Shown: positions 17,247 through 25,332 of the stretch, piece by piece
Layout: each line of letters opens with the position of its first letter
How positions within the stretch are numbered: position 1 is the stretch's first letter
NCBI RefSeq assembly: GCF_000622085.1
Contig: NZ_KK211395.1
Coordinates: forward strand, 108,381-172,380
From: Butyrivibrio proteoclasticus P6B7
GTDB lineage: Bacteria > Bacillota > Clostridia > Lachnospirales > Lachnospiraceae
Direction: 5' to 3'
Length of the DNA: 64,000 nt
The notes under the pieces: generated by a model
Database searches by the model: none
Told to the model about the DNA's origin: nothing
What the model saw: the letters and a program-made list of their open reading frames with translations, nothing else
Position numbers and translations under genes: made by a program

Positions 17247-18752
17247 ATGAAAAATGTTCCTGATATAAAGATAGCAATTATTGTAGGAAGTACGGATTGG
17301 CTTCCTTCTGATATTGCAATTGAAAACAGGCAGAAACTAGTAAGATCATACGTTGAGAATTATGGTGACGAGTGCATATATGAATGTCCTATATGCTTAA
17401 CAGATAACGAAGTTAGTATAAAAAGGGCAATGCGTGATGTCGTTAAAGCTGAATGTAATGCGATATGCCTCTATTTCGCTAATTATGGACCTGAATCCGC
17501 AGGAACACTACTTGCAGAAGAGTTTGATGGTCCGGTTATGCTTTTGGCAGCAGCCGAAGAAGGTACAGAACCATTTTGTATTCAAAGAACAGATGGAATG
17601 AGTGGGTTCAGTAATGCTTGCTACGCTCTTAAACTCCGCGGCACTAATGTTTTTATTCCACCAAATCCAGTTGGTACAATAGAAGAATGTGTGGAAATGA
17701 TTCATGAATTCATACCAATTGCTAGAACCATAATTGGTGTAAAAGACTTGAAACTCATTACTGTTGGACCTCGGCCTACGAGTTATTTGGCTGCTAGTGC
17801 GCCTAAACATCTATTTTATGATATGGGGATAGAGGTATCAGAGTATTCAGAACTGGAACTTTTCGACTCATATAAAAAACATGAGAATGATGGTCGTATC
17901 AGCAAAATAGTAGCTGAGATGGAAACTGAACTCAATGAAAACAAGATGTTAGATATCTTGCCTAAACTAGCGCAATATGAACTCACAATGGAGGATTGGA
18001 TCCGTAACCATAAAGGCAATCGTAAATATATAACGGTGACAAGCACTTGTTGGCCTGCATTTCCGGTTAATTTTGGTTTTGTTCCGTGTTATGTGAACAG
18101 TAGAATCACAGCTAAGGGGATTCCTATTGCTTGTGAAGTTGATGAGTATGGTGCGGTTTCAGAATTTATTGGGCAATGTGTGAGTGGAGATGTCGTTACT
18201 ATCCTAAATATTAATAACAATATCCCACAGTCAGTTTTTGAAGAAAAGATTAAGGGAAAAGTATTTAACGGGAAAAAGTATGATATAGGGGATTTATTTC
18301 TTGGATATCATTGCGGTGTAACACCGGCATGTCGCTTATCTGGTAATAGGCTTGAATACCATTTCGTTAATCAGCAGCTTATCGGTGAGGAAAACTCTAA
18401 GGGAACAATACAAGGAATCATTAACCCAGGAGCAGTTACTCTTTTAAGAATTCAGGGAACTAGAAACGGAAAACTTGAGGCGTATGTAGCTCAAGGACAG
18501 ATCCTACCTGTGACAATGGATACGTATGGAGGGCAGGGAATAGTAGCAGTACCAGAGATGAGACGTTTCTTTAGAAATGTTATCTTGGAAAAACAGTTTC
18601 CAAATCACTGTGCTGTATTGTTTGGACACTATGCTAAACAGTTAATTAGTGTCTTGAGACAATTGGGAATTGAGGATATTGAATATAATCATCCTAAAAA
18701 TCATCCGTATAGAACAGAGAATATATTTAGTGATAACGTCGATTGGTATTAA
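17247..18752 (+). CDS. L-fucose isomerase-like protein
   Basis: A 501-residue relative of the L-fucose/L-arabinose isomerase superfamily, which interconvert aldoses and ketoses with a metal ion. The N-terminal domain has IIVGSTDWLP and ICLYFANYGPESAG; the C-terminal domain has TSTCWPAFPVNF, GIPIACEVDEYGA and NHCAVLFGHYAKQL. By comparison with what I remember of E. coli FucI, the Glu of the metal site is Glu297 and the His is in PNHCAV, but the Asp ligand position appears to be Asn321. Placed between a dehydratase and an ACP/transketolase set, it may isomerise a sugar-like intermediate. Activity uncertain. Confidence 0.75.
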   Translation: MKNVPDIKIAIIVGSTDWLPSDIAIENRQKLVRSYVENYGDECIYECPICLTDNEVSIKRAMRDVVKAECNAICLYFANYGPESAGTLLAEEFDGPVMLLAAAEEGTEPFCIQRTDGMSGFSNACYALKLRGTNVFIPPNPVGTIEECVEMIHEFIPIARTIIGVKDLKLITVGPRPTSYLAASAPKHLFYDMGIEVSEYSELELFDSYKKHENDGRISKIVAEMETELNENKMLDILPKLAQYELTMEDWIRNHKGNRKYITVTSTCWPAFPVNFGFVPCYVNSRITAKGIPIACEVDEYGAVSEFIGQCVSGDVVTILNINNNIPQSVFEEKIKGKVFNGKKYDIGDLFLGYHCGVTPACRLSGNRLEYHFVNQQLIGEENSKGTIQGIINPGAVTLLRIQGTRNGKLEAYVAQGQILPVTMDTYGGQGIVAVPEMRRFFRNVILEKQFPNHCAVLFGHYAKQLISVLRQLGIEDIEYNHPKNHPYRTENIFSDNVDWY

Positions 18753-18796
18753 TACTTTGTGACAGATAATTAATTTAAAGAAAGGATAAAATAGAT

Positions 18797-19036
18797 ATGA
18801 ATAACAGAGAAAAGTACAATAATGCATTTATTGAGAGTCTTGATGTGGAGGAAAGTCAGCTTGCTGGACTAAAGTATCAGGATGTTCCTGCGTGGGATTC
18901 AGTAGGACATATGGGACTAGTAAGTGAGATTGAGGATGCATTTGATATTCAGTTTGAGACTGATGATATTGTGGATTTTAATAGCTATGAAAAGGGCATT
19001 GAGATTCTTAAGAAGTATAGTGTTGTGATAGAGTGA
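18797..19036 (+). CDS. Acyl carrier protein, copy 2
   Basis: A 79-residue acidic ACP with attachment Ser35 in PAWDSVGHMG, followed by LVSEIEDAFDIQF and a C-terminal helix. It starts ATG 18797 with AAAGGA upstream and ends 24 bases before the transketolase subunit start. The VPAWDSVGHM pattern is the type found in stand-alone carrier proteins of polysaccharide and natural-product loci. Its position suggests that it presents a substrate to, or receives a two-carbon unit from, the transketolase. There is precedent for TPP enzymes loading glycolyl units onto carrier proteins in tetrahydroisoquinoline antibiotic pathways, but no lipoyl domain is seen here. Confidence 0.9.
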   Translation: MNNREKYNNAFIESLDVEESQLAGLKYQDVPAWDSVGHMGLVSEIEDAFDIQFETDDIVDFNSYEKGIEILKKYSVVIE

Positions 19037-19060
19037 TTATAGCGACAAATGGAGCGGGAA

Positions 19061-19894
19061 ATGCAGGATAAAAACGAAGTTATTGGTTCACTTAAGGAAC
19101 ATGCTAAGAATATCAGAAAAAATTCTCTGTTGATGGCAAATAGATGCGGTACTAATGCCCATCTGGGTGGGGGGCTTTCTTTAGTTGAAGCGTTAACCGT
19201 TCTCTATGGTGCGGTAATGAATAGCAAGGATTTACCTTACGATGAAAAAGACAAGTTTATCTTGAGTAAAGGACATGGAGTTCTTGGTTTTTATGCTGCA
19301 TTGGCTGAGTTTGGCATCATAGATAAGGAATTGCTTGATACTTTCCTTCAAGACGGATCAGATCTTATTGCGCATCCTGTTATGAATACAGATCTTGGCA
19401 TAGAAGCTTCGTCAGGAAGCCTTGGTCAAGGGATCTCAATGGCGATAGGTCTTGCTTTATCAGCAAAGCGAAAGGGATATTCTTATCAGACCTATGTATT
19501 ATGTGGAAACGGTGAATCAAATGAAGGCTCGGTTTGGGAAGCATGTATGTCTGCTGTGAATTATGAGTTAGATAATTTCACTTTGTTTCTCGATAATAAC
19601 CATATGCAAAGTGATGGGACAAGCGAGAGCGTTATGAACATATCAGATAAGTATTCAGGTATGTTGGATGCCCTAGGTTTTCAAGTAATTGAAATTGACG
19701 GAAATGATATAGAACAGGTTTATGATGCCTTTCTGATTCCTCATCAGAAGGGAAAACCAAAAGCTATTATTGGAAATACTATTAAAGGAAAAGGTGTTAG
19801 TTATATGGAAAATAATAATGACTGGCATCATAATCGTTTGACAAATGAGCAATTAGAATCTGCTCTTGCAGAAATTGGGTGGCACAATGATTGA
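19061..19894 (+). CDS. Transketolase, N-terminal (TPP-binding) subunit
   Basis: A 277-residue protein equal to the N-terminal third of transketolase. It shows SKGHGVLGFYAALAEFG near residue 69, SSGSLGQGISMAIG near 117, and the TPP/Mg motif starting CGNGESNEGSVWEA and ending LDNNHMQSDG. The usual GDG of the motif reads GNG (Asn150), an uncommon change at a Mg-binding position. Split transketolases are frequent in bacteria; this one is paired with the C-terminal subunit, which overlaps it by 8 bases. ATG 19061 is chosen, with GGAG 6 bases upstream, over ATG 19049. It probably transfers a ketol unit to an aldehyde. Confidence 0.9.
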   Translation: MQDKNEVIGSLKEHAKNIRKNSLLMANRCGTNAHLGGGLSLVEALTVLYGAVMNSKDLPYDEKDKFILSKGHGVLGFYAALAEFGIIDKELLDTFLQDGSDLIAHPVMNTDLGIEASSGSLGQGISMAIGLALSAKRKGYSYQTYVLCGNGESNEGSVWEACMSAVNYELDNFTLFLDNNHMQSDGTSESVMNISDKYSGMLDALGFQVIEIDGNDIEQVYDAFLIPHQKGKPKAIIGNTIKGKGVSYMENNNDWHHNRLTNEQLESALAEIGWHND

Positions 19895-20864
19895 AATAAA
19901 AAGAAACAAGGTAAAGCTATGGTCACGTCTAGGTGCTCGAGCTACTTTTGGACAAACTATATTGGAACTAGCAAAAGAAAGAGATGATTTTTTTGTGACA
20001 TCAGCAGATTTGGCACAATCATCAGGATTAGTCAGATTTAAAGAGGAATTTCCGGAACGCTTTGTTAATGCTGGAATCGCTGAGCAGAACATGATAGGTA
20101 TAGCAGCTGGGTTGGCTAAGGACGGAACTAACGTGTTTGCTACTTCTTTTTCGCCATTTGTTACTATGCGTGCATGTGAACAAGTTCGTATGAATATGGG
20201 ATACATGCAGTTGAATATAAAGACTGTTGGACTTGGAAGTGGGCTTATAATGTCCCAACTTGGAAATTCTCATTATGGTATAGAGGATGGTTCGGTTATG
20301 AGAGCTATTCCTGGAATGACTGTTGTGAATCCTGCTGATGGAGTAGAAATAGTTAAGATGGTGGAGGCTTTATGCGATTTTGAAGGCCCTGTATATTTAC
20401 GATTGACAGGTGGGCCTGGTCTTCCAGTTGTATATGAGGACGATATAGACTTTCAAATTGGAAAAGCGATAAGGGTAAAAGATGGGAAAGATATTGCCAT
20501 TATCGCGTGTGGCACAATGGTCTACTATAGCAAAATTGCTGCAGATATATTAGAGAAAAAGGGGATTAGTGCGTCTGTTATTGATATGCATACGATCAAA
20601 CCACTTGATGGCGTAATGGTGGATAGTGTGTTGGGGTCAAAACTGATCGTAACAGTGGAAGAAGCTAGTACAATTGGTGGACTTGGTAGTGCTGTTGCTG
20701 AGTATATATCGTTAAAGAAGAATAAGCCGCCTCAGTTAATGGTTGGAATTAAGGATTGCTTTCCGCATGCTGGAAGTTACCAGTATTTACTTGAAGAATG
20801 CGAATTAACTGGTGAACAGATAGCGATAAAAATAGAAAAAGCATTATTCGATGCAGATTATTGA
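19887..20864 (+). CDS. Transketolase, C-terminal subunit
   Basis: A 325-residue protein covering the pyrimidine-binding and C-terminal domains of transketolase. The TPP-activating glutamate is in NAGIAEQNMIGIAAGLA, followed by FATSFSPFVTMRACEQVR, the domain break at IRVKDGKDIAIIACGTMV and VEEASTIGGLGSAVAEY. ATG 19887 overlaps the stop of the N-terminal subunit (ATGATTGA), so the two are made together. The heterodimer would form a complete TPP enzyme. Its location among acyl-ACP, LuxC/LuxE and isomerase-like genes, not in central metabolism, points to a dedicated biosynthetic role. Confidence 0.92.
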   Translation: MIEIKRNKVKLWSRLGARATFGQTILELAKERDDFFVTSADLAQSSGLVRFKEEFPERFVNAGIAEQNMIGIAAGLAKDGTNVFATSFSPFVTMRACEQVRMNMGYMQLNIKTVGLGSGLIMSQLGNSHYGIEDGSVMRAIPGMTVVNPADGVEIVKMVEALCDFEGPVYLRLTGGPGLPVVYEDDIDFQIGKAIRVKDGKDIAIIACGTMVYYSKIAADILEKKGISASVIDMHTIKPLDGVMVDSVLGSKLIVTVEEASTIGGLGSAVAEYISLKKNKPPQLMVGIKDCFPHAGSYQYLLEECELTGEQIAIKIEKALFDADY

Positions 20865-20930
20865 ATCAGTGTATAAGTATTATGTATGGTGTCCGATATT
20901 GTTTTATGGTTTTTGGCTGAAGGGAAATAA

Positions 20931-22346
20931 ATGAATAAGATTTGGAACTTAGAAAAGTACAAAGATTGCGAAGCGTTAATTGATGAAAATGGGAATGTAG
21001 TTACATATGAACAGTTAAAAAGCCAAGGAGAAGATTTGATAAAATCAATCGGAGAACGTTGTCTTGTTTTTTGCTTGTGTAGAAATGAGATAGGTTCGAT
21101 TGTGGGGTATGTGTCCTTTATCAATAATGGAGTTGTTACTGCGCTTCTTAATAGTCATTTAGAGGAAAAACTGTTAGAAAACCTGTTAGAGAAGTACAAG
21201 CCATCGTTTATTTGGGCACCAGAAGATCAGATGAATCAATTTGAGGGACTAGAGTCTGTTTATGAGAAGTATGATTATGTGCTTTTGAAAACAAACTATT
21301 CTAAAGAGTATTCGCTTTACAATGAATTGGCATTACTTCTTACGACTTCAGGTTCGACAGGTTCGCCAAAGTTCGTTAGACAATCATACACAAACATTCT
21401 TGATAATGCCAGTTCTATTGTTGATTATCTTAAGCTGGATAGTTCTGAGAGGCCAATAACAACCCTTCCGATGAATTATACATATGGTTTATCAATAATA
21501 AACAGCCACTTGCTGGTTGGAGCAACAATACTTGTTACAGACAAAGGATTGATGCAGAAGGAGTTTTGGAACTTCTTCAAAGAAGCAGGTGCAACTTCTT
21601 TTGGTGGAGTGCCTTACACATATGAGATGCTTGATAAGCTACGTTTTTATAGAATGCAACTTCCGAGTTTAAGAACTATGACGCAGGCTGGAGGAAAGAT
21701 TACTCCAGAACTACATGAAAAGTTTGCAAAGTATGCTGAAGAACAACACAAAAAGTTTGTAGTAATGTATGGACAGTGCGAAGCTACTGCACGAATGGGA
21801 TATCTTCCACCCGAAAAGGCAGCTGAGAAAAAGGGCTCAATGGGAATACCGATTCCAGGTGGAAAATTTACGTTGATAGATGTCAATGGCCAAGGAATTA
21901 CCACTCCACATACCACGGGAGAATTGGTATATGAAGGAAAAAATGTAACGCTTGGTTATGCTGAAAGTGGAGAAGATCTTATTGAAGGCGATGAAAGACA
22001 CGGCGTATTAGCTACTGGAGATATGGCACAGTTCGATGAGGATGGGTACTATTACATAGTTGGACGTAAAAAAAGATTCCTCAAGATTTATGGGAACCGA
22101 GTGAACTTGGACGAAATAGATAGACTTATCAAAGGTGAGTTCGAGATAGAAGTTGCTAGTTCTGGTGTGGATGATCACATGTACATATTTATAACAGATA
22201 CAGGTTTTGCAGACAGAGTAAAAGATTTTGTGGTTTCTAAGACAAAACTGAATCCTGCTGCATTCAAGACTATTGTTATTGATGAGATTCCCAAAAATGA
22301 TTCAGGTAAAACTCTTTATAAGGAATTAACAAAGTACTATGCCTAG
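20931..22346 (+). CDS. AMP-dependent acyl ligase
   Basis: A 471-residue adenylate-forming enzyme of the ANL superfamily, slightly short. Core motifs are LTTSGSTGSPKF (138-148), MYGQCEATARM, LATGDMAQFDEDGYYYIVGRKK split by the hinge, and the C-terminal lysine in NDSGKTLYKEL (Lys460). It activates a carboxylic acid as acyl-AMP and passes it to CoA or an ACP. In this operon it could load a free acid onto a carrier protein or recycle acid released by the thioesterase. It ends 8 bases inside the next gene, showing coupling. Its substrate is not determinable. Confidence 0.9.
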   Translation: MNKIWNLEKYKDCEALIDENGNVVTYEQLKSQGEDLIKSIGERCLVFCLCRNEIGSIVGYVSFINNGVVTALLNSHLEEKLLENLLEKYKPSFIWAPEDQMNQFEGLESVYEKYDYVLLKTNYSKEYSLYNELALLLTTSGSTGSPKFVRQSYTNILDNASSIVDYLKLDSSERPITTLPMNYTYGLSIINSHLLVGATILVTDKGLMQKEFWNFFKEAGATSFGGVPYTYEMLDKLRFYRMQLPSLRTMTQAGGKITPELHEKFAKYAEEQHKKFVVMYGQCEATARMGYLPPEKAAEKKGSMGIPIPGGKFTLIDVNGQGITTPHTTGELVYEGKNVTLGYAESGEDLIEGDERHGVLATGDMAQFDEDGYYYIVGRKKRFLKIYGNRVNLDEIDRLIKGEFEIEVASSGVDDHMYIFITDTGFADRVKDFVVSKTKLNPAAFKTIVIDEIPKNDSGKTLYKELTKYYA

Positions 22347-23058
22347 TATAAAAAAGCAACGTAAGAGGATTTTTTGTTTTACTTATGCAGGTGGAACATC
22401 GGCATTTTTTAATCAGATAGAATTAGACCTCAAGGGTTATGAGCTTGTTAAACTCGAATATGCAGGGCATGGAGTAAGGCATAAAGAACAAGTTTATGAT
22501 AGCTTTGATTCATTGGCTGATGATATGTTTGAGCAGATAAGAGACAATCTGGACAACGATTATGCACTTTTTGGATACAGTATGGGAAGCATAAGTGCGG
22601 TAGAGGTATTGAAACGTATTATTGACAGTGGATTGAATCTTCCAACTCACGTTTTTCTTGCGGCACATGAACCACATACCAAATCTGAGTTGCTTGGATA
22701 TATGGATGATGAAGCGGATGAGTGGGTGAAAAAGAGAACTATAGAGTTTGGTGCTGTTCCAGAAAAGTTGCAGAACAACAAGGTATTCTGGAGAACGTAT
22801 CTTCCACTCTACCGAGCAGACTATACCATAATTGGAAAATATAATTTTGAAAAACTTGGATTTAGTACAACAATTCCTGGCACAGTTTTTTACTCTGATA
22901 CCGATACTCCCCGAAGTGAAATGGAGCAGTGGAAGAGGATTTTTATAGGCGAATGTGAGCTTAAGAGGTTTGAGGGAAACCATTTCTTTATTCAACAGCA
23001 TCATGATGAAATGGCTGAGATAATCAGACAAAGAATGGAAATGAAGAATGACATTTGA
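22339..23058 (+). CDS. Type II thioesterase (GrsT/TesA family)
   Basis: A 239-residue alpha/beta hydrolase. FCFTYAGGTSAFFNQI is the family opening, the nucleophile Ser81 is in FGYSMGSISAVEV, and the catalytic His is in FEGNHFFIQQH. Type II thioesterases accompany polyketide and peptide synthases and clear stalled or wrong acyl groups from carrier proteins, or release the product. Here it sits between the ligase and the LuxE homologue, in the place that LuxD holds in the bioluminescence operon. It could supply the free acid that LuxE activates. Both ends overlap the neighbours. Confidence 0.9.
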   Translation: MPSIKKQRKRIFCFTYAGGTSAFFNQIELDLKGYELVKLEYAGHGVRHKEQVYDSFDSLADDMFEQIRDNLDNDYALFGYSMGSISAVEVLKRIIDSGLNLPTHVFLAAHEPHTKSELLGYMDDEADEWVKKRTIEFGAVPEKLQNNKVFWRTYLPLYRADYTIIGKYNFEKLGFSTTIPGTVFYSDTDTPRSEMEQWKRIFIGECELKRFEGNHFFIQQHHDEMAEIIRQRMEMKNDI

Positions 23059-24136
23059 AGACATTATCAGCATATCTCCTTATTCTCTTGATAGAGAGGA
23101 TAAGGAGAGTTTGCTTACAAGCAGATTAAAAGAGTTGACCAAGCTCCATATGGATAGTTGTCATGAATATAGACGCATGATGGATGCGGTAGGGTTTGAT
23201 GTAGAGCATGTTAAATCCTATAAGGACATCCCTTTTCTTCCAGTGCGTCTTTTTAAAGAACTTGATTTAAAATCTGTTTCGCAGGAAGACGTTGTGAAAA
23301 CTATGACATCTTCAGGCACGACAGGGCAGGCGGTTAGTAAGATATATCTGGATCGCAATACTTCAGCGAATCAACAAAAGACAATGGTTAAGATTGTCTC
23401 AGAGTTTACTGGAGCTGGAAGAATGCCAATGATTATTATTGATTGCCCTAGTGTCATAAAGAACAGGGCAATGTTTTCTGCGCGTGGAGCAGGAATTCTT
23501 GGCTTTTCGATGTTTGGAACCAAGAAAGTATATGCTCTCGATGATGATATGAAGTTGGATGTTGAAGGGCTGAAAGAATTCCTTGAAAAATATCAAGGAC
23601 AAAAGATTCTTTTGTTTGGATTCACATTCATGATTTGGCAGCATTTTTACAAGGAACTTGTCAGACTGAAGGATGCAGGTGTTACATTTGATTTATCAGA
23701 TGGCATTCTTATTCACGGCGGTGGTTGGAAGAAATTGATTTCCGAAGCTGTAAGTCGAGATGAATTCCACGCTAGATTGAAAGAAGTGTGTGGTTTGGAG
23801 CATATACATGATTACTATGGCATGGTTGAGCAGACCGGATGCATATATATGGAGTGCGAGTGTGGTCATTTACACGCCAGTGTTTTTTCTGATGTAATTA
23901 TAAGGCGAGCTATTGATTTTAAGGAATGCGAGATTGGAGAACCTGGCATTATCCAGGTTGTATCAACTATTCCTGAATCTTATCCTGGTCATAGCCTTCT
24001 TACTGAGGATGAGGGGGTTATTCTAGGTGTGGATGACTGCCCATGCGGAAGAAAAGGTAAGTACTTTAAGATAAATGGAAGACTTAAAAATGCAGAGATA
24101 AGGGGGTGCAGTGATACTTATGCAGCTAAATTCTAA
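23048..24136 (+). CDS. luxE: LuxE-like acyl-protein synthetase
   Basis: A 362-residue LuxE homologue. It has the adenylation motif TSSGTTGQ (residues 87-94), HDYYGMVEQTGCIYMEC with GYMECEC-like cysteines, and the characteristic C-terminus RLKNAEIRGCSDTY, where Cys354 is in the position of the acyl-accepting cysteine of Vibrio LuxE. LuxE activates fatty acids with ATP and hands the acyl group to LuxC for reduction to aldehyde. The next gene is LuxC-like and overlaps this one by 26 bases, as expected for a complex. No luciferase genes are present, so the aldehyde serves another purpose. Confidence 0.9.
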   Translation: MTFEDIISISPYSLDREDKESLLTSRLKELTKLHMDSCHEYRRMMDAVGFDVEHVKSYKDIPFLPVRLFKELDLKSVSQEDVVKTMTSSGTTGQAVSKIYLDRNTSANQQKTMVKIVSEFTGAGRMPMIIIDCPSVIKNRAMFSARGAGILGFSMFGTKKVYALDDDMKLDVEGLKEFLEKYQGQKILLFGFTFMIWQHFYKELVRLKDAGVTFDLSDGILIHGGGWKKLISEAVSRDEFHARLKEVCGLEHIHDYYGMVEQTGCIYMECECGHLHASVFSDVIIRRAIDFKECEIGEPGIIQVVSTIPESYPGHSLLTEDEGVILGVDDCPCGRKGKYFKINGRLKNAEIRGCSDTYAAKF

Positions 24137-25325
24137 GGTGCTAGATAAAGTTACGTTTTTGACTGGATCTGCTGATGATGTAATGAACCTTCCTGAAATC
24201 AGAGCATTGAGTCCTTTTGATGACAACGTAATGGTTTTTCTCAATGATGTTTCACGAGAACTCATGGGAAACAAAGAAGTAAAAGCTTACCCTGATGTTG
24301 TTACATTCGCTTTTTGGATCAGGAAAGGCTCTTTGTTAAAGCTTAAGGAGCGTTTTAAAGATAAAGATCAGATGAGGCTTGGGAAGGGTATTGCATTTCA
24401 TATAGCACCTTCAAATGTACCGGTGAATTTCGCATATTCGCTTGCGGCTGGACTTATTTTAGGAAATGCAAATGTCGTAAGAGTTCCGAGTAGAGATTTT
24501 GCACAGGTTAAGATGATTACTGATGCATTTAATAAAGCTCTGGAGCAACATGAGAGTCTGAAATCATATTTGCTTTGCGTTAGATATGAAAGAGATTCTG
24601 AGATAAATGACTTGTTTTGTGCTATTTCAGACATGCGAATAGTTTGGGGAGGAGATCAGACTATTTCCGAGCTTCGTAAGTCACCACTTCCTCCTCGCTC
24701 GGGAGAGATTACTTTTGCTGACAGGTATTCTTTGGCAGTTATTGACTCTGATAGTTACATGACAATTGAAGATAAGGCCCGTGTGGCGGAAGATTTTTAT
24801 AATGATACTTTTTTGACTGATCAAAATGCTTGTACAAGCCCGCGTATTGTTGTGTGGACAGGAAAGCAGATTAATGAGGCAAAAAAGATTTTTTGGTCCG
24901 AGGAGCACAAATTGGTTGAGAAAAAGTATACCTTCCAACCAATTCAGGCGGTTAATAAACTGACTCAGGTATACATTGCTTCTACAGCTATGAATGGTGT
25001 AAAAGTAGAAAATCACGAGGATAATCTTATTGTAAGAATTAGTGTATCGGAAATAAATGAGAATCTTATGGATTATCGTGATAATAGCGGTTATTTCTAC
25101 GAGTACGATTGTAAAGATATTATGGAACTTATTTCTCTTTGTAATGATAAAAGATGTCAGACTATCGGATACATAGGCGATAGAAATATGTTTGTGCCGC
25201 TTATTTTATCTGGTGTTAAAGGAATTGATCGTGTTGTTCCTGTTGGAAAGACTATGGATTTTGATTTGATCTGGGATGGATACAATCTGCCTGCTATGCT
25301 AACAAGAACAGTAGCAATGGTGTGA
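24111..25325 (+). CDS. luxC: LuxC-like acyl-CoA/acyl-protein reductase
   Basis: A 404-residue LuxC homologue of the aldehyde dehydrogenase fold. GIAFHIAPSNVPVNFAYSLAAG and GNANVVRVPS form the N-terminal nucleotide-binding region, and the nucleophile is Cys241 in DQNACTSPRIVVW. It reduces an acyl thioester to an aldehyde with NADPH. Start GTG 24111 follows AGGGGG by 4 bases; ATG 24120 would be 13 bases away. It lies inside the end of luxE. Together with LuxE and the thioesterase it forms a LuxCDE-like acid-to-aldehyde module without light production. Confidence 0.9.
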   Translation: MILMQLNSKVLDKVTFLTGSADDVMNLPEIRALSPFDDNVMVFLNDVSRELMGNKEVKAYPDVVTFAFWIRKGSLLKLKERFKDKDQMRLGKGIAFHIAPSNVPVNFAYSLAAGLILGNANVVRVPSRDFAQVKMITDAFNKALEQHESLKSYLLCVRYERDSEINDLFCAISDMRIVWGGDQTISELRKSPLPPRSGEITFADRYSLAVIDSDSYMTIEDKARVAEDFYNDTFLTDQNACTSPRIVVWTGKQINEAKKIFWSEEHKLVEKKYTFQPIQAVNKLTQVYIASTAMNGVKVENHEDNLIVRISVSEINENLMDYRDNSGYFYEYDCKDIMELISLCNDKRCQTIGYIGDRNMFVPLILSGVKGIDRVVPVGKTMDFDLIWDGYNLPAMLTRTVAMV

Positions 25326-25332
25326 AAATTGT

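Noticed and set aside
22339..25325. A bioluminescence operon
   Set aside because: LuxC- and LuxE-like genes are present, but there is no luciferase subunit and the thioesterase is of the GrsT type rather than LuxD.
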